In this document: positions 26,625-34,324 of the stretch, piece after piece
Layout of the letters: each line of letters begins with the position of its first letter
Numbering within the stretch: the stretch's first letter is position 1
From: Gemmatimonadaceae bacterium
GTDB taxonomy: Bacteria; Gemmatimonadota; Gemmatimonadetes; Gemmatimonadales; Gemmatimonadaceae
Length of the DNA stretch: 37,754 nt
Assembly: GCA_037721215.1 (NCBI GenBank)
Contig: JBBJNV010000032.1
Coordinates: 1-37,754 of the forward strand
Reading direction: 5' to 3'
Notes under the pieces: model-generated
Seen by the model: the letters and a program-made list of their open reading frames with translations, nothing else
Databases searched by the model: none
What the model was told of the DNA's origin: nothing
Made by a program: the position numbers and the translations under genes

Positions 26625-28297
26625 CCCTGAAGTATCGACTTCTGATAATAGCTGCACTCATTCTTGCGTCCGTCTGGGCGCTTTTTCCGCGGACCGTCGT
26701 CGAGCGGGTCAGGAAAGGCAGCGGCTTTACATACGATTCCGTGAAGCGGGTGCCTCTCAAAAGAGGTCTCGACCTTCAGGGCGGCATGCACCTGGCTCTG
26801 GAAATCGACGAATCCAAGGGTGCGGTGCCTCAGAAGGCCGAGGCAATCGACCGTGCTCTGAAGGTGGTTCGCACCCGCATCGATCAGTTCGGCGTATCGG
26901 AACCGGTCGTCCAGAAAGCAGGAGCTGAGCGCATCATCGTCGAGCTTCCGGGCATCGACGATCCGGAACGGGCACAGGAGGTCGTCCAGAAATCGGCATT
27001 CCTCCAGTTCCAGATTACCGACAAGACCCAGGCGCTCGAGAAAGCGTTGCCGCGTCTTGACGCAGCGGTGAAGCAGTTTGCATCGACGGGCTCCGCAGGT
27101 CCCGGAGCTGCCCGACCCGACAGCGCGCTCGCCGGATCAGGCCTGCAGTCCCTGTTCACTGCCGATACGACGAAATCCGCAGCGGACACGACGAAATCCC
27201 CAACGGACACGACAAAAACCGACACTGCCGCCTTGCCGACGCCAACCTCGGGCGGCTTCTCGAAGCTTATCCAGCAGGGGGGCATGGCCGGCGAGTACTA
27301 CGTCGCCGAAACAAATGTTCAGACCATGCAGGACTATCTCGAAACAGCGGGTGTGAAGGCCGCGCTTCCCCCAGGCAAGGTTGTTCGATTCGGGAGCGAC
27401 ACCACTTCGCTTGGCAGCCAGGTCTATCGGCCGCTGTATGTGCTGGATGCGAGGCCGATTATTACCGGTGAGCGTCTCATCGATGCCAAACCGGTAACGG
27501 ACCCGAGGGAAGGCACGCTGGTGACGTTCGAGTTCGACAACGAAGGTGGCCGCAAGTTCCGCAGTGAGACTTCGAAGCACATCCAGGATTTCATGGCAAT
27601 CGTCCTCGACGATCGGGTTATGGGCCGGCCGCCGGTAATCCAGAGTGCCATTGGCAACCGCGGACAGATCACGATGGGCGGGAAGGATTTGCAGGCGGCG
27701 TCCGACCTCGCGCTCGTGCTGCGTGCGGGCTCGCTTCCAGCCCCGCTCAAGATCGTCGAAGTCAGAAACATAGGCGCAAGCCTTGGCCAGGATTCAATTG
27801 ACAGCGGCATCCGCGCGGGCGTCGTGGCGATCGGATTCCTGGTACTGATCATCCTGATCTATTACAAATTCTCCGGGATGCTCGCGATCGGCGGCCTGAT
27901 ACTCTATGTATTGTTCACGCTGGGTATGCTCGCCGGATTCGATGCTGTCCTGACGCTTCCGGGACTCGCGGGATTCGTTCTTTCGCTCGGCGTTGCAGTC
28001 GATGCGAACGTACTGATCTTCGAGCGAATCCGCGAAGAACTCGACCGCGGGAAGTCCGTGCGGCTTGCGATTGACGAAGGGTTCGGCCACGCGATGAGTG
28101 CCATCGTCGACTCGAATGTGACCGCTGCGCTCACCGCGATCGTTCTTTACCAGTTTGGCACTGGGCCCGTAAGGGGATTTGCAGTGACGCTTCTTGCCGG
28201 AATCGCCGCGTCCATGATCACCTCGATCTTCGTGGTCCGCACCTTTTACATGGTGTGGCTCAACCGCTCCAACAACGCACAGGCCCTGAGCATCTGA
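26621..28297 (+). CDS. secD: Protein-export membrane protein SecD
   Basis: A 558-residue SecD, part of the SecDF motor that uses the proton gradient to pull proteins through SecYEG. The N-terminal membrane helix is at residues 4-20, followed by [16 protein letters not shown], then a large periplasmic region. The C-terminal RND-type membrane domain has five helices with [17 protein letters not shown]. The periplasmic part holds a Thr/Asp-rich insert (about 182-205) built of 7-residue repeats. The ATG overlaps the ribF stop, and the stop overlaps secF. Confidence 0.95.
   Translation: MTLKYRLLIIAALILASVWALFPRTVVERVRKGSGFTYDSVKRVPLKRGLDLQGGMHLALEIDESKGAVPQKAEAIDRALKVVRTRIDQFGVSEPVVQKAGAERIIVELPGIDDPERAQEVVQKSAFLQFQITDKTQALEKALPRLDAAVKQFASTGSAGPGAARPDSALAGSGLQSLFTADTTKSAADTTKSPTDTTKTDTAALPTPTSGGFSKLIQQGGMAGEYYVAETNVQTMQDYLETAGVKAALPPGKVVRFGSDTTSLGSQVYRPLYVLDARPIITGERLIDAKPVTDPREGTLVTFEFDNEGGRKFRSETSKHIQDFMAIVLDDRVMGRPPVIQSAIGNRGQITMGGKDLQAASDLALVLRAGSLPAPLKIVEVRNIGASLGQDSIDSGIRAGVVAIGFLVLIILIYYKFSGMLAIGGLILYVLFTLGMLAGFDAVLTLPGLAGFVLSLGVAVDANVLIFERIREELDRGKSVRLAIDEGFGHAMSAIVDSNVTAALTAIVLYQFGTGPVRGFAVTLLAGIAASMITSIFVVRTFYMVWLNRSNNAQALSI
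27164..27223 (+). repeat. In-frame tandem 21-base repeat within secD
   Basis: Three units of 21 bases each encode a DTTK-containing heptad ([14 protein letters not shown] and TDTTKTD in series). Units start at 27164, 27185 and 27206. They fall in the periplasmic loop and would lengthen or shorten it without shifting the frame. Confidence 0.7.
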
Positions 28298-29286
28298 TGC
28301 TGAGAATATTCAAGGACACTAGCTACGATTTCATCAGATGGTGGAAATGGGCGGCGGGACTCACCATCGCTTTCCTGTTGATCGGCTTCGCGTCGTACCT
28401 GCGGGCACCAATCAACTATAGCATCGAATTCACGGGCGGAACGCTGATGCAGACGGAGTTCCGGCAGCCTGTCAACGTGGCCGACTTGCGGTCGCGCCTG
28501 TCGGCGGCGGGGGTGACCGGTGCGGAGATCCAGGAGTTCGGCTCGTCGCGCGAGTTCGCCATCAGGGCGCAGCAGCCGCGGCTCGTCGCAACCCAGACCG
28601 CAGGCGCGGCAACAGTCGCAGAGCAGATCCAGCAGGTTCTCAACTCCACCTACGGTGCGGGTAATGTGCGGGTCGTCCGAACCGAGGCCGTCAGTCCCCG
28701 GGTGGGCGACGAACTCCGGGAAGGAGCACTGATCGCGATGATTCTGTCGTTCTTCATCACGCTCATTTATCTGGCAATCCGCTTCGAGTGGCGGTTCGGT
28801 GCGGCGGCGGTAGTTGCGACTGCGCACGATTTCGTCGCAACGCTGGTGTTCCTCAAGCTGATGCATCTCGAGGTGTCGCTGATGGTCGTCGCCGGCTTGC
28901 TGACGGTGATCGGATATTCGATGAACGACACAGTGATCATCTTCGACCGCGTGCGCGAGAATCTCCACAAGCGTCGCAACGAGTCGCTCCACGACACGCT
29001 CAACAGGTCGATCAACGAGACCCTGCCTCGGTCGATCATTACCCACGCCCTGTCGTTGTCGTCGGTCATCGCGTTGATCGTGCTGGGGGGCGAGGTGATC
29101 CGGCCGTTTGCGCTGGTGATGGCATTCGGAATCTTCACCGGAACGTTCAGCTCGATGTACGTCGCGGCTCCAATCCTCATCTGGATCGAAAAGAAATGGC
29201 CGAGGAAGACGAGTGTATCGCAGGTTTCGTCGACAGCCACGCGCACCTCGCAGACCCGGCGTTCGCCGGTGACCGCGACGAGGTAG
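28297..29286 (+). CDS. secF: Protein-export membrane protein SecF
   Basis: A 329-residue SecF. Signatures are IEFTGGTLMQTEF in the first periplasmic region and IGYSMNDTVIIFDRVRENLH in the membrane domain. A helix at about 17-36 starts the protein and five more follow after residue 145. The TGATG overlap with secD couples them. The final ~25 residues form a polar tail that overlaps the start of tatD by 91 bases. A longer start at 28255 lies within secD and adds non-family residues. Confidence 0.95.
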   Translation: MLRIFKDTSYDFIRWWKWAAGLTIAFLLIGFASYLRAPINYSIEFTGGTLMQTEFRQPVNVADLRSRLSAAGVTGAEIQEFGSSREFAIRAQQPRLVATQTAGAATVAEQIQQVLNSTYGAGNVRVVRTEAVSPRVGDELREGALIAMILSFFITLIYLAIRFEWRFGAAAVVATAHDFVATLVFLKLMHLEVSLMVVAGLLTVIGYSMNDTVIIFDRVRENLHKRRNESLHDTLNRSINETLPRSIITHALSLSSVIALIVLGGEVIRPFALVMAFGIFTGTFSSMYVAAPILIWIEKKWPRKTSVSQVSSTATRTSQTRRSPVTATR

Positions 29287-30008
29287 CAGGCAGGGCAAAG
29301 CTGGCGGGAGCGAGCGCAATTGTCTGTATCGGCTCCGGCAGCGGCGCCTCGGCGCCGCTCGATGCTGCGCGCGAAGCGGCAACCGTGGCGGCACGGCATC
29401 CGGCATTCATCTGGTGGACGGCAGGGGTACACCCACATGACGCTGCGGGGTTCGACCCCGCACAGCACATTCCTGAACTGCGGCAGATGATTCTCGCGGG
29501 TGCGGTGGCGGTTGGCGAGTGTGGGCTGGATTATCACTACGACAAGCTCCCCCGCGCAACGCAGCGTAAAGCATTCGAGGCGCAGTTGAGTCTGGCTGGC
29601 GAGCAGCGCGTGCCAGTGGTCGTGCATACGAGAGACGCGGAAGACGATACGGCATCGATGGTTGCGGATGCCGGACGCGCGGGCGTCAGAGGTGTTCTTC
29701 ACTGCTACACGGGTTCACAGTCGCTAGCAGAGGTGGCGCTGCAGGCGGGATGGTACATCTCATTCAGCGGCATCGTCACTTTCAAGAAATGGAGCGGTGA
29801 CGATCTCGTACGGTTCGTTCCAGGAGATCGGATTCTGGCAGAATCGGATGCGCCGTATCTTGCACCAGTGCCGAGGCGGGGAAAGCGGAATGAACCTGCC
29901 TGGGTCTGCCATACGGTCGCGCGGCTGGCCGCCGCCCGCGGTATCCCTATCGGTGATATGGGAATCGCGGTCAGCGAAAATGCGAGGCGGCTGTTCAGTC
30001 TGGCGTGA
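29196..30008 (+). CDS. tatD: TatD-family metal-dependent hydrolase
   Basis: A 270-residue TatD/YcfH-type deoxyribonuclease or phosphoesterase. The metal ligands H15 and H17 lie in FVDSHAHLADPAF, the glutamate in AVGECGLDYHYD, another His in VVHTRDAEDD, and the Asp in LAESDAPYLAPVP. I chose the ATG at 29196, five residues before the fold begins; the open frame extends much further upstream inside secF but is not coding there. The overlap with secF is 91 bases. It precedes ridA by 57 bases. Confidence 0.9.
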   Translation: MAEEDECIAGFVDSHAHLADPAFAGDRDEVAGRAKLAGASAIVCIGSGSGASAPLDAAREAATVAARHPAFIWWTAGVHPHDAAGFDPAQHIPELRQMILAGAVAVGECGLDYHYDKLPRATQRKAFEAQLSLAGEQRVPVVVHTRDAEDDTASMVADAGRAGVRGVLHCYTGSQSLAEVALQAGWYISFSGIVTFKKWSGDDLVRFVPGDRILAESDAPYLAPVPRRGKRNEPAWVCHTVARLAAARGIPIGDMGIAVSENARRLFSLA

Positions 30009-30065
30009 AGGCCCTCTCGGCGTGTAACATTGCCGGGCATTCACCTTAACCCGCAGAGGTCCTAG

Positions 30066-30446
30066 TTGCACCAGATCACAAGTGACGATGCACCCGCTGC
30101 CATTGGGCCCTATTCACAGGCAGTAATTGCTAAAGGATTGTTGTTCTCGGCTGGTCAGATTGCGCTCGATCCGGCAACTGGTCAGCTCATCGACGGGGAT
30201 ATCTCGATGCAGACCGAGCGAGTGATGCAGAACCTGATGGCGGTGCTTGCTGCAGCGGGGCTCGATTGGCGTGATGTTGTGAAAACGACTGTGTATCTGC
30301 ACGACATGTCGCACTTCCCGCTTGTAAATGAGATTTACGGTCGGGCGCTCGGCGATGCGCGGCCTGCACGGTCGACGGTCCAGGTGACTGCGCTCCCGCG
30401 TGGTGGCCTGGTGGAGATCGACCTCATTGCCACGGTGCGTCCGTAG
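30066..30446 (+). CDS. ridA: RidA/YjgF family enamine/imine deaminase
   Basis: A 126-residue RidA that hydrolyses reactive enamine/imine intermediates such as 2-aminoacrylate from serine and threonine dehydratases. Family blocks are APAAIGPYSQAV, SAGQIALDPATG and GDARPARSTVQV; the key Arg is R102 and the key Glu E117. The start is TTG directly after an in-frame TAG, with AGAGG six bases ahead, so no longer start is possible. It ends 13 bases before selD. Pairing with selD is probably coincidental, although both handle reactive small molecules. Confidence 0.92.
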   Translation: MHQITSDDAPAAIGPYSQAVIAKGLLFSAGQIALDPATGQLIDGDISMQTERVMQNLMAVLAAAGLDWRDVVKTTVYLHDMSHFPLVNEIYGRALGDARPARSTVQVTALPRGGLVEIDLIATVRP

Positions 30447-30459
30447 CTGCGGCAGAAAA

Positions 30460-31530
30460 ATGAGCACGTCGAGAACCCGGGACGAAATTTTCCGTCTTAC
30501 GTTGTTTGCGCGGTGCGCTGGTTGAGCGTCCAAAATGGGTCCGGGTGACCTGTCCGCGGTGCTTGATCCTCTCCCCTCTGTCACCAATCCGCGGCTTCTC
30601 GTAGGCCGCGAGACCTTCGACGACGCCGGCGTATACCTGCTGTCTGACGATATTGCTCTGGTTCAGACGGTCGATTTTTTCGCGCCGATAGTTGACGACC
30701 CTTACGACTTCGGGCAGGTCGCGGCTGCCAACGCACTGTCGGATGTGTACGCCATGGGTGGTCAACCGCTTACTGCGCTGAACATCGTGGCATTTCCCAC
30801 AGGCGAGCTCCCGTTGTCGGTGCTGACGGAGATTCTGCGCGGAGGGCAGGACAAGGTGCACGAAGCGGGGGCCAGTATTGTTGGTGGCCACACTGTGACC
30901 GATGGGGAGCTGAAGTACGGATTGTCGGTAACCGGGCGTGCGCATCCGGCCTTTCTGCTCACAAACGCCGGGGCAGCCCCGGGCGACCGGCTCGTGCTGA
31001 CCAAGGCACTTGGGAATGGTATCCTGGCGACGGCGGCGAAGCGCGCCTCTGCCGGCGACGCTGCCATGCAAAGCGCTGCAACGCCGGTGCGGATTGCCGC
31101 GATGGTCGAAGGCATGAAAACATTGAACGGCGCTGCCAGCCGCGCAGCGTTGGCGGTCGCCTCGAAATGCGCCACCGATGTCACAGGTTTCGGTTTGCTT
31201 GGCCATGCGTCTCATATCGCGCGCGCGAGCAACGTTACAATGCGAATTCATGCCGCGTTGGTGCCGGTGCTCGATGGAGCGGAGGACTGCTGGAGGGCCG
31301 GTGCATCGAGCGATGGGTTGAAGCGGAACGCAGCTTACGTCGAACAACTCGTTGAATGGCGTGGCGTCAGCGAGTTTCATCAGGCGTTGCTCTGCGATCC
31401 GCAGACATCAGGCGGTTTACTTGTCGCTGTGCCCCGGGATCGTACCACTGACTACCTTTCGCGAATGACCGGCGCCACTGAAATCGGGGAAGTGATGGAG
31501 CGAGAGAATGCTGCGATCGTGGTTGACTGA
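30460..31530 (+). CDS. selD: Selenide, water dikinase (selenophosphate synthase), selenocysteine-containing
   Basis: SelD makes selenophosphate from selenide and ATP. The real frame begins at ATG 30460, 13 bases after ridA, and gives a 356-residue protein in which TGA 30523-30525 is residue 22. The context RLTLFARCAG-U-ASKMGPGDL lines up with E. coli SelD LTQYSHGAG-C17-GCKISPKVL, so the TGA falls exactly on catalytic Cys17, and Lys25 matches Lys20. The rest is a normal SelD: LSDDIALVQTVDFFAPIVDD, ALSDVYAMGGQPLTALNIV, IVGGHTVTDGELKYGLSVTG and the DPQTSGGLL motif near the end. A start at the later ATG 30535 would lose the active site. A tRNA-Sec gene follows 7 bases after its stop. Confidence 0.93.
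30526..30557 (+). promoter_or_regulatory. Candidate bacterial SECIS element
   Basis: Just after the TGA, ATGGGTC (30535-30541) can pair with GACCTGT (30547-30553) to form a 7-bp stem including G-U pairs, with a CGGGT loop at 30542-30546. The loop starts 16 bases after the TGA and has G at its second position, which fits the published spacing and loop rule for bacterial SECIS elements. The outer bases 30526-30528 could also pair with 30555-30557. SelB binding cannot be judged from sequence alone. Confidence 0.65.
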
Positions 31531-31537
31531 TGAATAC

Positions 31538-31634
31538 GGGGGTGGATGGAGCCTGGTGGCTTCCCCAGTCTTCAAAACTGGTGTGACCCGACCAGGTCGG
31601 GCCGGGTGGGTTCGATTCCCACACTCTCCCGCCA
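31538..31634 (+). tRNA. selC: tRNA-Sec, anticodon UCA
   Basis: Anticodon stem CCAGT/ACTGG (31565-31569, 31577-31581) holds the loop CTTCAAA with anticodon TCA at 31572-31574. The D arm has a 6-bp stem (31548-31553 with 31558-31563) and a TGGT tetraloop, as in E. coli selC. A long variable arm (31582-31605) forms a strong stem CCCGAC/GTCGGG. The T arm is GTGGG-TTCGATT-CCCAC, and CCA is encoded at 31632-31634. The 8-base acceptor arm (31538-31545 with 31623-31630) has one G-U and two mismatches, U43/U25 and G45/A23. It follows selD by 7 bases and is probably cotranscribed with it. SerS would charge it with serine for conversion by SelA. Confidence 0.92.
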
Positions 31635-31666
31635 TCCGACGGTTCGCGGCATTCGCGTTGATTTGC

Positions 31667-32299
31667 ATGGGTTCCCATACATTCTTTTCCGCCGTCGCCG
31701 GTGCACAGAGAGTTGACAGCACACGCGTGAAGCTCGGCGGGGAGATTGGCTGCGTTCCGATTCCAAAGGATTCTCTCGAGGGAGTGGGCCCGCGCGTACT
31801 CATCGCGGGACCTCCCGGACGTAGAGGCCCGCTGTGCAAAATACCTATTTCGCCGCGGCGGGCATTTATCACATCTCTGCTCGTTCCGGGCCTGGGTCAG
31901 TCGCGGCTGGGCCGCTCGAAGGCCGCGAAGATGTTCGGCGCCATAGAATTGGGGGCGATCGCAATGTCCCTCAAATCACTCAACGACCTGAGCAATGCGA
32001 AGGATGCGCGAAGCGATACTGTTTCGGTTCCGCGCCTCGACCCCGTCACCCAGAATCCTGTCCTCGACCCAGTATCCGGGCTGCCCATATTCATGAGCGT
32101 TCCACGCAATCCGAATCTTGCGGATCGCGTCAGAGCACGCCGCACTCATCTCGAGGACTGGCTCGCCGCGATTGCCTTCAATCACCTCTTCGCCGGCGCC
32201 GACGCATTTGTCGCGGCAAACCTTGCCGATTTCGACGCAAACGTGAATACGACGTCAGCCGGAATTGATGTGCGGGTATTGGCCCGTGTTTCCTGGTAG
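31667..32299 (+). CDS. DUF5683-like predicted exported protein
   Basis: A protein of about 210 residues. The hydrophobic start GSHTFFSAVAGA followed by QRV looks like the end of a signal peptide. The body has FITSLLVPGLGQSRLGR, a helix AAKMFGAIELGAIAMSL, and the C-terminal FNHLFAGADAFVAANLADFD, which resemble the DUF5683 pattern seen in Bacteroidetes (signal, PGxGQ segment, DAhV helix). The start is uncertain: ATG 31667 and TTG 31658 give a poor signal peptide, whereas the frame is open back through the tRNA-Sec. The true start might be a rare codon near 31634. The function is unknown. It overlaps the region where murI must begin. Confidence 0.6.
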   Translation: MGSHTFFSAVAGAQRVDSTRVKLGGEIGCVPIPKDSLEGVGPRVLIAGPPGRRGPLCKIPISPRRAFITSLLVPGLGQSRLGRSKAAKMFGAIELGAIAMSLKSLNDLSNAKDARSDTVSVPRLDPVTQNPVLDPVSGLPIFMSVPRNPNLADRVRARRTHLEDWLAAIAFNHLFAGADAFVAANLADFDANVNTTSAGIDVRVLARVSW

Positions 32300-33099
32300 A
32301 TAGATCGGCGCCGATCGGAGTATTCGACTCCGGCATCGGGGGCCTCACGGTTGTCCGGGAACTCATGCGTCAACTCCCGAACGAAAGCATCATTTACTTC
32401 GGGGACACCGCGCGTGTCCCGTATGGTCCGAAGAGTCCACAGACCGTCGTGCGGTACAGCCGGGAGATTACGACCTTTCTCGAGACTCAGGGCGTGAAGG
32501 CCGTCGTCGTCGCCTGCAACACCGCCACGGCCCACGCGCTCCCCACGCTGCGTGGCGAGTATGAATTACCCATTGTCGGCGTAATCGAACCCGGCTCCCG
32601 GGCGGCCGCGCGGGCGACGCGAACCGGAAACGTCGGCGTAATCGGGACGCACGGTACAATCAACTCGCACGCCTACGAGCGCTCGATTGCTGCGGCGACG
32701 CCGGGAGCGCGAATCACCGCACTGGCCTGTCCGCTTTTCGTTCCACTGGCAGAAGAGGGTTGGCTCGAGACTGAAGCCACAAATCTGATTGCGCGTGAGT
32801 ATCTCGCGCCAATGGTGGATGCCGACATCGATACGCTCGTGCTGGGCTGCACGCATTATCCGCTGCTGAAAGGCGCAATCGGAGCGGTTGTCGGTAGCAA
32901 CGTGCGCCTCATAGACAGCGCTGAGGAGACTGCGGCTGAGACTGCGGCGATCCTGAGGGAGAAGGGGATTGATTGCGATACGATCAGGACAGCGCAGCAC
33001 CGCTTCATCGCATCAGATGCCCCTGAGCAATTCCGGCGTGTGGGACAGCGTTTTCTTGGGTCCACGATCGACAGCGTTGAGACAATCACCCTCGGGTGA
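32293..33099 (+). CDS. murI: Glutamate racemase
   Basis: A MurI of about 268 residues that supplies D-glutamate for peptidoglycan. The N-terminal IGVFDSGIGGLTVVREL carries the Asp-Ser motif. The two catalytic cysteines are in VVVACNTATA and VLGCTHYPLL. The later ATG at 32365 would remove the Asp-Ser motif, so the start must lie upstream. In frame after the TGA at 32266 the only candidates are ATT 32278, CTG 32293, or ATC 32314; none is ATG, GTG or TTG. I give CTG 32293, which overlaps the stop of the previous gene. The last 87 bases overlap the opposing phosphoesterase gene. Confidence 0.9.
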   Translation: MVDRSAPIGVFDSGIGGLTVVRELMRQLPNESIIYFGDTARVPYGPKSPQTVVRYSREITTFLETQGVKAVVVACNTATAHALPTLRGEYELPIVGVIEPGSRAAARATRTGNVGVIGTHGTINSHAYERSIAAATPGARITALACPLFVPLAEEGWLETEATNLIAREYLAPMVDADIDTLVLGCTHYPLLKGAIGAVVGSNVRLIDSAEETAAETAAILREKGIDCDTIRTAQHRFIASDAPEQFRRVGQRFLGSTIDSVETITLG

Positions 33100-33873
33100 G
33101 CCATCGGTCGTCCTGCGGAGCTCGATTCTGTCGGGCGTAATCCGCAGGAATGTGGGCGCGTCGAGCCACGAACCGGCATTGGCGAACACTCCCGCATTTG
33201 GCACGCGCTCGAGCGCCGGCACATGGGAATGTCCGTAAACAAGCAGATCCAGGTCAGGGTCGCTCGACAATTCGCTTATCGCGATGGTGCGGAGCCCGCG
33301 TCCCTCATCTCGCGCCCGGTGAACGCGACTCGCTCCTGAGCTTCCCATTGCCAACCGGCTTGCCCAATCAGGATGCAGCGCGCGAAAGGCCCTGATAGCC
33401 CAGCGGTTCCGCATGATGGGCCGAATGGCTCTGTAGCCACGATCTTCCCGCTCGCGGAGGCCGTCGCCGTGCTCGACTCTGGCGCGCCATCCCGCCAGTA
33501 CTCCCGTCCAGGGTCCCATGTGATAGTCCACTCCAATTTCGTCACGGAGCATGTCGTCACCCCAGCAGTCGTGATTACCGGCCACCCAAAGTACCTTGAC
33601 TCCGCTTTCTGTCAGATGGGCAAGCGCCGCGAGTGCCCGGAAACTGTTTCTGGGGATCACTGACTTCCACTCGAACCAGAAGTCGAACAGATCGCCGTTT
33701 ATCACGAGTGACGCTGCGCGTCCCTCAAGCCCACGCAGGAACGAAATCAGAGACCTCTCGATGTTAGCGGAGGCAACGCCAAGGTGTGAATCCGAAATTA
33801 CGTAACAGGGTGAACTGAGCACGAACCAATTGTAGCCGCGGACTCCTGAGCGCACAAACACGCGGACCTTCAC
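33013..33873 (-). CDS. LpxH-like UDP-2,3-diacylglucosamine diphosphatase / metallophosphoesterase
   Basis: A 286-residue calcineurin-fold phosphoesterase. The metal ligands are in YVISDSHLGV (D28, H30), INGDLFDFWFEWK (D61), WVAGNHDCWG (N100, H101) and YGHSHVPAL. DFWFEW is a feature of LpxH-type enzymes that cut UDP-diacylglucosamine in lipid A synthesis. Its loose length makes a neighbouring family (LpxG/LpxI role, or a general phosphoesterase) possible. GTG 33873 opens the frame; GTG 33822 would begin the fold seven residues before YVISD and is an equally good start. It is divergent from ybgC with only 22 bases between them. Confidence 0.8.
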   Translation of the reverse strand: MKVRVFVRSGVRGYNWFVLSSPCYVISDSHLGVASANIERSLISFLRGLEGRAASLVINGDLFDFWFEWKSVIPRNSFRALAALAHLTESGVKVLWVAGNHDCWGDDMLRDEIGVDYHMGPWTGVLAGWRARVEHGDGLREREDRGYRAIRPIMRNRWAIRAFRALHPDWASRLAMGSSGASRVHRARDEGRGLRTIAISELSSDPDLDLLVYGHSHVPALERVPNAGVFANAGSWLDAPTFLRITPDRIELRRTTDGSPEGDCLNAVDRGPKKTLSHTPELLRGI

Positions 33874-33895
33874 TGCAGGACTTATCTTATTCCCG

Positions 33896-34324
33896 ATGGC
33901 TGTTGCACCTGTAACCGGATTGAGCAGTGACGTCGAGATTCGCGTGCGCTACGCGGAAACCGACCAGATGGGGGTGGTGTATCATTCGCACTATCTCGTG
34001 TGGTGCGAGATTGGCCGTACGGATCTCATCAGGCGGCTTGGCACACCCTACGCTGAACTCGAGCGCCAGGGTGTAATGCTGGCGGTGGTGGATGCTTCCA
34101 TCAGATACCACGCTGCCGCCCGGTACGATGATCTCGTTCGCGTGCGCACACGACTTTCCGGTGTCCGGTCGCGCAGCATCACGTTTGATTATGCCGTTGA
34201 ACTTGTAGAATCCGGCCGCAAGCTCGTCACCGCCACGACCACCCTCGCCTCGCTCAACGGAGAAGGAAAACTTGTTGCACTGCCCGCGGCGCTCCGATCG
34301 CTACTGGAAAATGCGGTCCCTTAG
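33896..34324 (+). CDS. ybgC: YbgC/FadM-type acyl-CoA thioesterase
   Basis: A 142-residue hot-dog-fold thioesterase. The catalytic motif is VRYAETDQMGVVYHSHYLVW, with D23 as the active-site Asp and Y29/H30 next to it. The family hydrolyses acyl-CoA or acyl-ACP thioesters; in many diderms ybgC accompanies the tol-pal genes, which are not here. The last 14 bases overlap the start of the HEAT/cyclophilin gene, so the two are probably coupled. Confidence 0.87.
   Translation: MAVAPVTGLSSDVEIRVRYAETDQMGVVYHSHYLVWCEIGRTDLIRRLGTPYAELERQGVMLAVVDASIRYHAAARYDDLVRVRTRLSGVRSRSITFDYAVELVESGRKLVTATTTLASLNGEGKLVALPAALRSLLENAVP

Noticed and set aside
28788-29195. Extended TatD frame inside secF
   Set aside because: It has no TatD similarity and lies wholly within the secF membrane domain.
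30535-31530. A short selD beginning at the ATG at 30535
   Set aside because: It would lack the catalytic loop and the conserved Lys; the frame with the recoded TGA restores both.
31508-31660. A long plus-strand frame that runs through the tRNA-Sec gene and into the DUF5683-like gene
   Set aside because: The first part is tRNA and selD sequence; only the portion after about 31634 looks like protein.
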